From Wurfbainia villosa (Eukaryota > Streptophyta > Magnoliopsida > Zingiberales > Zingiberaceae): 64,000 bases of DNA. The stretch lies in assembly GCA_025175895.1 (NCBI GenBank), contig CM045990.1:45380658-45444657 (forward strand), written 5' to 3'. Below, piece after piece: positions 55,730 to 64,000 of the stretch. Numbering within the stretch: the first letter of the stretch is position 1; every line of letters begins with the position of its first letter. The notes under the pieces were generated by a model that did not search any database, was not told the origin of the DNA, and was given only the letters and a program-made list of their open reading frames with translations. The translations under genes and the position numbers were made by a program.

Positions 55730-56160
55730 CATAGCATGACAATTTATATATCATAGCATGATAGACCTAAATGGGTCTTGGCCGAATGGTTCAAGGAACT
55801 TAAAAGATCAACCACTTAAATTTAGGTTAGCTAACAACATGTTACCTTCATCTATATTCATAACATAACATGCCAACTTATAGATCATAGCATAATAGAC
55901 CTAAATGGGTCTTGGTCGAATGGTTCAAGGAACTTAAAGGATCAACCATTTAAATTTAGGTTAGCCAACAACATGTTATCTTCATCTAACATCAAAAAAT
56001 AGCATGAACTCATCTATAGCATGGCATAGAACATGTTATCTTCATCTAACATCAAAACATGGCATGAACTCATTTAAAGCCTAGCATAGAACATGTTATC
56101 TTCATCTAACATCAAAACATATCATGAACTCATCTAGAGCATGGCATAGAAAATCACATT
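55730..56160. repeat. Two adjacent tandem arrays (about 120 bp x2 and 60 bp x3)
   Basis: At 55755-55985 a unit containing GACCTAAATGGGTCTTGG and GGTTCAAGGAACTTAAA occurs twice. At 55973-56150 a unit containing ACATGTTATCTTCATCTAAC and GCATGAACTCAT occurs three times. Confidence 0.85.
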
Positions 56161-56941
56161 AGGGGTCCAAAGGGGCTTGGCCGAGAGTCCTAGGAGGGTT
56201 TGAAGATCAACCACTTAACCAAACCCATCTAGAAACCTATCATCATCATATTTATACAAGGTATAGCATAGATCATCATGGAGAGCACAAGTAATGGTCT
56301 TGGCCGAAAGTTTCTTGGAGTTTTTAAGATCAAACACTTAACCAAACCTATCTAGCAACCTATCATCATCATATTCCTACAAGGTATGGCATGGTTCATC
56401 ATTGAAAACACAAATAAGGGTCTTGGCTGAATGGTTCATGAAGGGATTTACATAATAACATCAATCGAAACAACTTGTATGCAGGTGAGGGGATACTTAC
56501 ATCCTTTGCTTTGTTAATAGTTGGAAAATACCATAAGGGATTCCAAACCTAAATCCTTCTTCTTGCTTGGCTAGATTTCAAAAAATGGAAGAGAAGAGTA
56601 GGTTTCGGTGAGGAAGAAGAAGAGGAGAAGTGGAGAATGAAAAGTGGCTTTTCTCTTGTCTCCTCATTCCCTATTTATTCACTTGAAGGTGACCCTTAGC
56701 CTCCCTTACCCTTAACTTTCATTTTTCATATTCCTCTAATAGTACAACCCTGCTGGGCTTCTGGTTATTGGATGCATCTTAGGGCTTAGCTATCCACTAG
56801 AGGTTTGGGGTTCAATTCCTGGGCCATGCATCCTTTTTGGCTCTATTTCATTTATTTTTTTTGAAAGAGCCCACATAAAGCTCATTATAATCATGCAAAA
56901 ATTCTTATAAAATTACTAGGAATTTTACGGGCATTACACAA

Positions 56942-56961
56942 CTTCCCCGACAACGACACCA
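56942..56961 (-). other. Primer binding site of B2
   Basis: The minus strand reads TGGTGTCGTTGTCGGGGAAG, five bases from the LTR. Its last two bases overlap the target copy of the solo LTR, which inserted right at its edge. Confidence 0.85.
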
Positions 56962-56966
56962 AAAAT

Positions 56967-58329
56967 TGACAAGCGAAAAGCCTAACAATTTAGTTACCAA
57001 ACCCTCTCTATGTCAAAATAAAACAGGAAACGACCCAGATCATCTCCCACGGAAGGTAACGGTGTAAGTCAATGCTAGAGTTAAGATTTTTCTTAATAAG
57101 ATGGGGTTTGTCTTTGAAGATTATGCAACTACACTAGTAACAGGAATTAAAGAGATAAACCATAACGATGAAGATAAATTCTGCACTCAACAATTGAAAA
57201 CTGAAAGTAAATAGAACAAACTATTCTAAGCAGCAATTCATCAAACAATACAAGTGCAAGTTAACTAAACAACCACATAACTAACAATTTAATTGAAATC
57301 AAATAGAGGAATTAACAGCTAACAACTCAATGAATGAATGCGGTAATTAAGCAATCTCCTCAACAATATATGCCCTAATCGTGAGTAGAAAATGCTAACA
57401 AGTTTGACGGAGTTCAATCGAATCTCCAGAGCGGAAGGATGATGCGGATGCTACAACTTCCAAATATAAAAATTGGTGATGTCTTCTTGTTCTCACGAAT
57501 CTGATGAAGCTAGAAGACTGTCGTCGAAGCGGACTCCTCCGTGAATCCACAGGAGGAGAGGTCAAGCAGTTGTGGTGTGGAAAACTCGTCGGCAGTTTCG
57601 GTTAGAATGGTTTCTTCGTCGGATCCGAAGAAGAGGATGGTTGTGGAAGACTATGGAAGCAGCGCGTGGGCTCTTGATAGGAAGATGACCGACGATGACT
57701 AACTCCGACGGAGCAGAAACTGAAATCTAGCTCCCGTTTCCTCCGCTCGTGCAAGGAGGAAGACGACGTCCTCCAGTAGCGCCCGTGTGTCACCGATGGA
57801 AGGAAACTGGTATGCACCGTCTCCGCCCGCTCGTGCACGAGGAAGTAGTGTCACCATCATCCCTCGTGCGCGAGGAAGAAGAATGGCATCGCATCTCCAG
57901 CTGTGTGATTTGGGAGAGCTACTATGTCATCTGTCGCGCGATGAAAGGGATTGGGAAAATGTTGATTTCTTTAAATTAATTTCCCCAGCCGTTCAATCCA
58001 ATGCCTTTCCATCTCAGCCATTCATTTAGACCTAGGGTTTAATAAATCCAATTAATCTCTCCCTAAGTAGGCTGATCAAGCAAATCCGATGGATGCGATT
58101 GATTTGATCTGGATCGATGGGTGTGATCGCTTCAATTAGGCCCTCTTTCCATGTTTCCTACAAAATCACATACAACTCGGGAAAAATACTAAAATTATAG
58201 GAATTAACGTAATCAATAACAAATAAACTCAATATGCAAAAATATACTGAATAGTAATAATTACTCCATCAAAGGGCCTAAAATGTCGAATCCATAAGTA
58301 AAAATAGCGCAATAAAAAGTAAGTTATCA
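56967..58329 (-). repeat. Complete B LTR (1363 bp), shared by B2 and B3
   Basis: On the minus strand it starts TGATAACTTACTTTTTATTG and ends CGCTTGTCA. It includes about 230 bp (56967-57195) missing in the B1 and B2 3' LTRs. It has the GC-rich centre with the block shared with the A LTRs in reverse at about 57480-57555. Confidence 0.9.
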
Positions 58330-58343
58330 AATTCCCCCACACT
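58330..58343 (-). other. Polypurine tract of B3
   Basis: The minus strand reads AGTGTGGGGGAATT before the shared LTR. Confidence 0.88.
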
Positions 58344-58587
58344 TATTCTTGCACGTCTCGAGCAAGTATCAAAAATGACGAATAATCAAATCCATTTTCC
58401 CCAAGAAATTCCTCTGATATCGTAAAAATCGAAAAAGGTAGTTACTTAGGGTTGTCAATCCACAAAAATCACGACATTCATGCATTGAGTTCTTGCATTA
58501 GTTAACAAGTATGATGGCTTCAATAAATCCTAAATAGACCAAGAATAATAAACCTTACCGAATCAATAAAGGTGGCTCTCATTCTCA

Positions 58588-59742
58588 TAAGCATTCTTCA
58601 CCGAGACTTTGATGTCGTAAAAGCTAGTTAAGTTTGGTTATCAGACTTGGAGATCGATTGGACATGATTGATTGTAGTGATTGCATTTGGTTACTTGTGT
58701 GGTGTTGAATTTAATTGTGATAGACTAAGCTTGATTATTTCATATACCCAGTGAGGATTTGAGCTTTTATGATTATTATTCTCCTTGTATGTGGGTATCA
58801 CTCGTGCTTGTGAACACTTTAGAACTTGCTTTGCTACTTATTGAGATCACATTACCATATGTTGCATGATTATGATGAATGACATTTTGTTAGTCCTTAT
58901 TGATACTCTTGTTGATACATGTGCTCTTAATGAATATACTCTTCCATGTAGATAGACATTGCTTGTCCTTTTTCATTTCTTTTTCTTCTATGACATGTCT
59001 TGTTATTCTTTTTGTTGTTGAGACATTTGAACTATATCATGTTGTATCTATTGCCCGAGACGGTCAAATTTAAGTGTGGGGGAGGAAATGATTGGGAGAG
59101 TCATAGTTGAGGATTTATTGTAGAAAGGCTAGATTTAAATGGTGCATGAGTGAACCATGTTTAATCACCATGGTTGGATCATGTCTTATTTGCCTATGAG
59201 TGTGTATTTGCATTGAAAGGCCATTAAGAAAAGAACACGTCATTTTCAAAAAAAAACAAAACAAAACAAAACAAAAAAATCATGAAGATAAGGCGCCAAT
59301 AATAATAAAAAAAATTGACAAAAAAAAATGGATATTTTTAGATGACGTGCTATTTTCTTAAATGGAGAATACTTCGAGTTGATGAGCTTTATTTATTTCT
59401 TTCTTTTTTGTATGAGATGGATAAGTGTGTGTTTCTTATGGACAAACATGGATTTAGGGAACAATAAAGGTTGTTAGTTTTGAGGATGAAAGGAGACGTG
59501 CATGGGCATTGTTTCATTGAATACAACATGATAGAATTTCAATTGCCTCTCGTCTTTATTGCTCTCTGCTCCTATATTTGGTGCCATTCTTATAGCATGT
59601 GCTTGTTCTTTATTGCAATTCTTGAAGTCCTTCTGAATCATGTATTCATGTGGTTGAAGTGGTGGAGAGTAGGAAATAAGCAAGCATATAGTAGTGTAAC
59701 ATCTTGAGTAGCTTTGAGTGAGCTCTACTTTTGCAATGCTTG
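58588..59742. other. Inverted 1.15-kb segment in the B3 3' noncoding region
   Basis: 58344-58587 and 59743 onward run in the minus orientation of B3, but 58588-59742 runs in the plus orientation and matches B1 42276-43414. The breakpoints are TAAGCATT (58588-58595) and AATGCTTG (59735-59742). The corresponding B1 sites TAAGCATT and AATGCTTA are perfect inverted repeats. Confidence 0.92.
59471..59707 (+). CDS. Small hydrophobic frame of B3 (78 codons, speculative), inside the inversion
   Basis: Open for the same 78 codons as in B1 and B2, with MKGDVHGHCF, PLVFIALCSYIW and WWRVGNKQAYSS. Because of the inversion it now lies opposite to the rest of B3, so the element's own transcript would not carry it in sense. 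Confidence 0.35.
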   Translation: MLVLRMKGDVHGHCFIEYNMIEFQLPLVFIALCSYIWCHSYSMCLFFIAILEVLLNHVFMWLKWWRVGNKQAYSSVTS

Positions 59743-59879
59743 TGAAATTGAATTCGATATCCGCTAATACCCAAGAATCGATTATTCACAACTCACGAAA
59801 GAAACAAAATTGTGAAATAGACTACGAAAGGAGAGTTCGTATGTACAAAAAGAAAGAAGTGAAAAGGAACAAACTCCCC

Positions 59880-60860
59880 TCAAGTCGGGTAAATATCAAT
59901 CCACCATGGAAGGGCAATCTTGCTAAAAATTTTGACGAATCTCCTGTAGAATCCTGCATGTCCAAGAAAAAAGTGCACTTCCCGCACGCATGTGAGGTAA
60001 GATAACAAAGAAATAGTATCTATTTTTGTAGGATCTACCTCAATACCCTTCCTAGAGACTATATGACCAAAAACTATGCCATGTGTAACCATGAAATGAC
60101 ATTTTTCATAATTCAATACCAGGTCAGTCTCTATGCACCTATGTAAGTCTCGTGACAAACTATCCAAATAAGTATCAAATGAGGTGTCATATACAGTAAA
60201 ATCATCCATGAATACTTCATGCAATGTTCTAATAGATCAGAAAAGATGCTTACCATACACTGCTGGAAGGTACCTGGAGCATTGCAGAGCCCAAATAGCA
60301 TACGTCGCTATGCGAAAGTTCCGAACGAGCATATAAAGGTAGTCTTTTCCTGATCCTCCAAGAAAATTCGGTGCATACACAGAGTAGGGCTAATACCAGG
60401 TATATCATCAATAGTCCAGCCGATAGCTTTTTGATGTTGCCTGAGAAGATCTAGTAGACACTGCTCCTGCTCTAGCTCAAGATCTCTAGCAATAATGACC
60501 GATCTCTGCTCGTCTTCACCTACGTAGGCATACTTAAGGTGCTCAGGCAATGCTTTCAATTCCATTCTCGGTGGCTAAACAGTCTTTGGAAGTGATTTTT
60601 TGGAATCTGCTTCCTCTGTAGATACCTCTGTTTCCTTGGAAAAAATAGCCTCACAGAGTAAATCTAAACCACCAACATCATCCTCTGCATCACCTGCATT
60701 GCAACCAATGTCTCCCAATGAAATATCTTCATTGTCAAACCTGCTCATCCAATATGTGTCAAAATGCTCAGCCTCCTCACAATCTAACTCATCCAGCACA
60801 TCAATGCTCAAAAGTGAATGATCCTCAGCGGGATATCTCATTGCATCTGGAATACTAAAC
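59880..60860 (-). pseudogene. B3 pre-RT spacer and truncated reverse transcriptase
   Basis: Collinear with B2: AMRYPAEDHSLLSIDVLDEL, DISLGDIGCNAGDAEDDVGG, PEHLKYAYVGEDEQRSVIIARDLE, QKAIGWTIDDIPGISPT, RIFLEDQEKTTF, then VFMDDFTVYDT and the same SKIALP-WWIDIYPT junction at about 59883-59930. A stop at 60572-60574 and single-base losses near 60225 (CATGAAG for CATGGAAG) break it. It is cut at 60860 by the Copia LTR, so gag is not in the window. Confidence 0.88.
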
Positions 60861-62678
60861 TGTTGGACTTTCCGAGCCGCAAAAATCGCTTTTTGCATTG
60901 CGAAAACCTCGGAAGCCTGGCCACGGATCCGTGTGAAGATATAATAAAAATAAAAAAACTACATGTATGTGTTATGGAAAAACCTAGATCTACGAGATGA
61001 GAGTGTTACCCTCGTAGCGACGCCCTTCGCTTATCCCGCTCGTCCAAATGCTTTGTCGGAACTCAAGAGTGTCAAGTATACACTCCTCTACAAGTTTCCA
61101 CATGGACAAATGGTGGAGAAGACACCTTAGAGTGTGCTAGCACCCTTGATGTCCACGGCAAGATGAGGATTGGGAGAGAGCTTGAGAAAAAAGAAGATCC
61201 AAGGAAGAAGAAGATGGAGTTACTCATAAATGAATTTCTCATCTAATGAAAGTGGTCGGCCACTTCAATGGGTGGGGTTTACATGCATGCATATAACTCC
61301 AAGAGCCAATGACTCTTGGTCTTCCTCATGAGGTGGCACCCCATGATAAGTCCATGATGATGTGGAACATCATCATTGGCCAGCCCCCAAGCCAAGTCAT
61401 CATGACATGACAATTGGTCAAGTCAAAATTGACCATTCATCTTCCCTCTCAACTCAAGTCAAACTTGACCTCCTATCTCCCATGGTTGATCAAATCTAAC
61501 CACTTGATTCAAGTCAATTTGATTTAATGAATCTCTATTCATTAATTTAAATTGACTCAATGAATCAAATGTAAATTAGACTCATTCAACACTTGAATCA
61601 AATTGAGTCTAACTCAATTAGTCTAATTTGGATTACTCTTAATTCAATTTGGTTCATCCCATGAACCTAATCCTCATGGTTCATCATATGAACCTAATCT
61701 CCATCTAATTGTCCTTTGTGTGTGACCCTATAGGTTCTTGTAACGTTGGCAATGCTCCAAAACCGATTTAGAAACATGAGCAATGAGCGGTATCTAGCAA
61801 CACATCATTGCTACCCAAGTTACAAGAATGTTGAGATCCAACATCACCTTTGTGACTACTAATTGTGACTCTCACAATATGTGACAATGTCCCTCTATCC
61901 TTGACATCTAGATTGACCAATTGAGGCATATACCATGTCATCCTCGGTACAATCTATATCTTGAACTCCAAGTAGACTCACTCTAATCAAATGAGCTCAA
62001 TATCTCATATTGACTCATTTGGGCATGGTCATACACTTCGTGGTCTCACTCTATCAAGAATATCGATGTCACCCCCATTATATAGGAGGGATAGATCTCA
62101 TCTACATCACTCACATCCCTCCGCATAATTTGTTACATACCCAATAATCGCCTTTATAGTCAACCCATTTACGAGTGACGTTTGACGAAGCCAAAGTATG
62201 CAACTCCTTATGTAGGGAACCATGGTGACTTCAGGCCTAAGGACTAATAGTCATACTAATAGCCACATGAGAAAGTATATGACACTCATATAACGATCCA
62301 TGATACTTTCTCATGGCGGGTCATTCAGTATAATTCTCCAATGCATACCCATGTGTCAACTTGATATCTCATATCCATGACTTGTGAGATCAAGTCATCG
62401 TGTTGACCTACATGCTAGTCTCTACGCATTAACATTGTCCCTGAATGTTAATACTTGACTAGGAATAATTAAGAGTAGTATTATCTATATCATCTCATTA
62501 TCGATTCAACCAATCGATTGATATAGATAAGAACCTACTACTCAAGGACATTATTATACTTAGTTATTTGGCACCAATACAAGTAAATATAATAACCATG
62601 CCTTTATAAATAGGAATATGATACAATAAAGTCTATACAACAATCATCACATGATTGACTCTAGGGATTTCACTAACA
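60861..62678 (-). repeat. Copia 3' LTR (1818 bp)
   Basis: On the minus strand it starts TGTTAGTGAAATCCC and ends GAAAGTCCAACA. The middle (61420-61720) is rich in repeats of AATTGA, TCAAGTCAA and CATGAACCTAATC. A minus-strand TATTTATAAAGG at about 62602-62613 is a possible TATA box. Confidence 0.88.
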
Positions 62679-62691
62679 ATCTCCCACTAGC
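62679..62691 (-). other. Polypurine tract of the right-edge Copia
   Basis: The minus strand reads GCTAGTGGGAGAT before the LTR. Confidence 0.85.
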
Positions 62692-62739
62692 ACTAGTGTC
62701 AATCACCGTAGTATCTAATACCCAATGACCTAGTGTGAC

Positions 62740-64000
62740 CATCATGTTTTTTCTGTGTCAAAGCCTTGGTCAAGGGATCTGCGATGTTAGCCTCTGTGGG
62801 TACTCTGCAAATCTTCACATCTCTTTTATCGATAATCTCTCAAATGAGATGGAAGCGTCGTAGTATGTGTTTGGTCCGTTGGTGTGAGCGAGGTTCCTTA
62901 GCCTACGCAATCGCTCCATTGTTGTCACAATAGAGCTCTATAGGATCTGCTATGCTAGGAACCACCCCAAGCTCAATAATGAACTTGCGGATCCAAACTT
63001 CCTCCTTCACTGCCTCTGATGCAGCGATATACTCGGCCTCTGTTGTAGAATCAGCAATTGTGTCCTGCTTCGAACTCTTCCAGCTCACAGTGCCACCATT
63101 CAAGCAAAATACGAACCCTGACTGTGATCTATAATCATCCTGGTCAGTTTGGAAGTTGGCATCGCTGTAACCCTTTACAGCTAGCTCCTCATCGCCTCCA
63201 AATATCAAGAAATATTCTTTAGTCCTTCTCAAGTACTTAAGAATATTCTTGACTGCTATCCAGTGATGCTCACCTAGATCTGACTGGTATTTACTCATCA
63301 TGCTCAAAGCACATGAGACATCAGGACGAGTATATAGCATGGCGTACATGATAAATCCTATAGCAGATGCATAAGGGATCTTTTCCATGCGGTCTCTCTC
63401 CTCTCTAGAAGAGGGACTTTGAGTTTTCGAAAGACTCACACCATGTGACATCGACAGAAGTCCCTTCTTGAAATTCTGCATGGCAAACCGTAGTAATACC
63501 GTGTCAATATATGTACTCTGACTTAGGCCAAGCAATCTCTTAGATCTATCTCTATAGATCTTGATGCCTAGAATACAGGCTGCTTCACCTAAGTCCTTCA
63601 TTGAGAAGCACATCCCCAGCCAAGTCTTCACAGACTGTAGCGAAGGGATGTCATTCTCAATGAGTAGTATGTCATCCACATACAATACAAGGAAGACAAC
63701 TGTGTTCCCATTAACCCTCTTGTAGATATAGGGTTCATCTTCATTCTTGATGAAACCAAACTGTTTGATCGCATCATCGAACCGAAGATTCCAGCTCCGA
63801 GAAGCTTGCTTTAGCCCATAAATGGACCTTTGCAGCTTGCATACTTTCCCAATATGCTGTGGATCTACAAAACCCTCAGGTTATGTCATGTACACATCCT
63901 CGAGCAAGTTTCCATTCAGAAACGTGGTTTTGACATTCATCTGCCAGATCTCATAATCATGGTATGCTGCAATAGCAAGCATGATTCGAATGGACTTAAA
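62740..64000 (-). pseudogene. Copia pol: reverse transcriptase and RNase H, partial
   Basis: From the right edge: FKSIRIMLAIAAYHDYEIW, then NVKTTFLNG (the usual Asp is Asn), VYMT, a TAA stop where Gln is usual, PEGFVDPQHIGKVCKLQRSI, YGLKQASRSWNLRFDDAI. The intact polymerase box YVDDILLIEN is at about 63685-63656. After this comes an open stretch of 260 codons to 62903: LGIKIYRDRSKRLLGLSQSTY, TRPDVSCALSMMSKYQ, HHWIAVKNILKYLRRTKEYF. RNase H: YSDANFQTDQDD, STTEAEYIAASEA, YCDNNGAIA, then stop at 62900-62902 and more RNase H down to ADPLTKAL near 62775. Better preserved than the Angela-like copy, but with at least two stops. Confidence 0.92.

Larger units (their letters stand above)
50344..56938 (-). 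mobile_element. Long solo LTR inserted in B2, split by another solo LTR
   Basis: On the minus strand it starts TGTAATGCCCGTAAAATTCC and ends GGGCGGGCGTGACA, with CAACT on both sides (50339-50343, 56939-56943). Without the nested copy it is 3.15 kb. No genes and no direct terminal repeats. Most of 54284-56500 is a chain of different AT-rich tandem arrays. The TGTAATGCCC start and GGGCGTGACA end fit Tekay/Del-type LTRs (inference). Confidence 0.85.
45125..60860 (-). mobile_element. B2-B3 tandem: two Athila-like internal regions sharing an LTR
   Basis: On the minus strand, from right: B3 internal (60860-58330, cut on the right by a Copia), complete LTR (58329-56967), primer site, B2 internal (56966 to 46258, holding a 6.6-kb solo LTR insertion), B2 3' LTR (46257-45125). 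The central LTR has a polypurine tract on its B3 side and a primer site on its B2 side, so it serves both. B2 is the most complete B copy: gag, protease, spacer, truncated RT. Confidence 0.88.
60861..64000 (-). mobile_element. Ty1/Copia element, 3' half; continues past the right edge
   Basis: On the minus strand: RT and RNase H (64000-62740), polypurine tract, 3' LTR (62678-60861). It lies in the protease region of B3. The target duplication cannot be checked because the other end is outside the window. Confidence 0.9.

Noticed and set aside
50344..56938. Reading the TGTCACGCCC...GGGCATTACA unit as a DNA transposon with terminal inverted repeats
   Set aside because: TG...CA ends, 5-bp target duplication, length and related copies fit a solo LTR; the inverted similarity is short and there is no transposase.
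1..64000. Search for a host gene, telomere repeat or organelle insertion
   Set aside because: No exon-like frame outside retrotransposon families, no telomeric runs and no recognisable plastid or mitochondrial genes.

Overview
The window is plant nuclear heterochromatin built almost entirely from LTR retrotransposons. I found no host gene, tRNA, rRNA or bacterial-type feature. The evidence for a flowering plant is the mix of Ty1/Copia (Sirevirus-like and Angela/Tork-like) and Ty3/Gypsy (Athila/Tat-like gag and protease; long Tekay/Del-like LTRs), primer sites matching plant initiator-Met and Asp-type tRNAs, 5-bp target duplications, and coding sequence full of stops. A monocot would fit, but I cannot name the species.

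Left part (1-30521) is a six-level nest, with three of the levels confirmed by identical 5-bp target duplications and one by a 4-of-5 match. A Sirevirus-like Copia remnant (1-2165) is interrupted by a Gypsy element called A1 here (2166-30521, +). A1 is split by a Tekay-like solo LTR (5731-28172, -, duplication CATAC). That is split by a pol-less Gypsy element C (8494-27159, -, CATAA). The left LTR of C is split by an Angela-like Copia (9082-19905, +, about GTATC). The 5' LTR of that Copia is split by a solo LTR of a related Copia (9362-11459, -, ACTAG).

Middle part (30535-41255) is a second A-family element, A2, on the minus strand and head-to-head with the A1 LTR. Its 3' LTR carries an intact-length 5.46-kb gag-only Sirevirus-like element (32242-37697, duplication AAAAT).

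Right part (41256-60860) holds three copies of an Athila-like family B: B1 (+), then B2 and B3 (-). All three share one deletion junction that fuses the first part of reverse transcriptase directly to the element's 3' end. B1 and B2 meet tail-to-tail through inverted LTRs and a 0.3-kb T-rich tract. B2 and B3 share one LTR. B3 carries an inverted 1.15-kb segment bounded by an 8-bp inverted repeat. Inside B2, at the edge of its primer site, sits a solo LTR (50344-56938, CAACT) that itself contains a second solo LTR (50839-54278, GATCA). From 60861 to the right edge is a minus-strand Copia whose 5' half lies outside the window.

Four of the lineages (A, B, C and the gag-only Sirevirus) lack all or most of pol. 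They keep gag-derived or accessory frames plus LTR, primer site and polypurine tract, so they look like non-autonomous elements that rely on reverse transcriptase and integrase from relatives. The most unusual signals are the shared B deletion, a small hydrophobic frame kept open near the 3' end of five A and B copies, the two inverted LTR pairs, the micro-homology inversion, and the LTR-sharing tandem elements.
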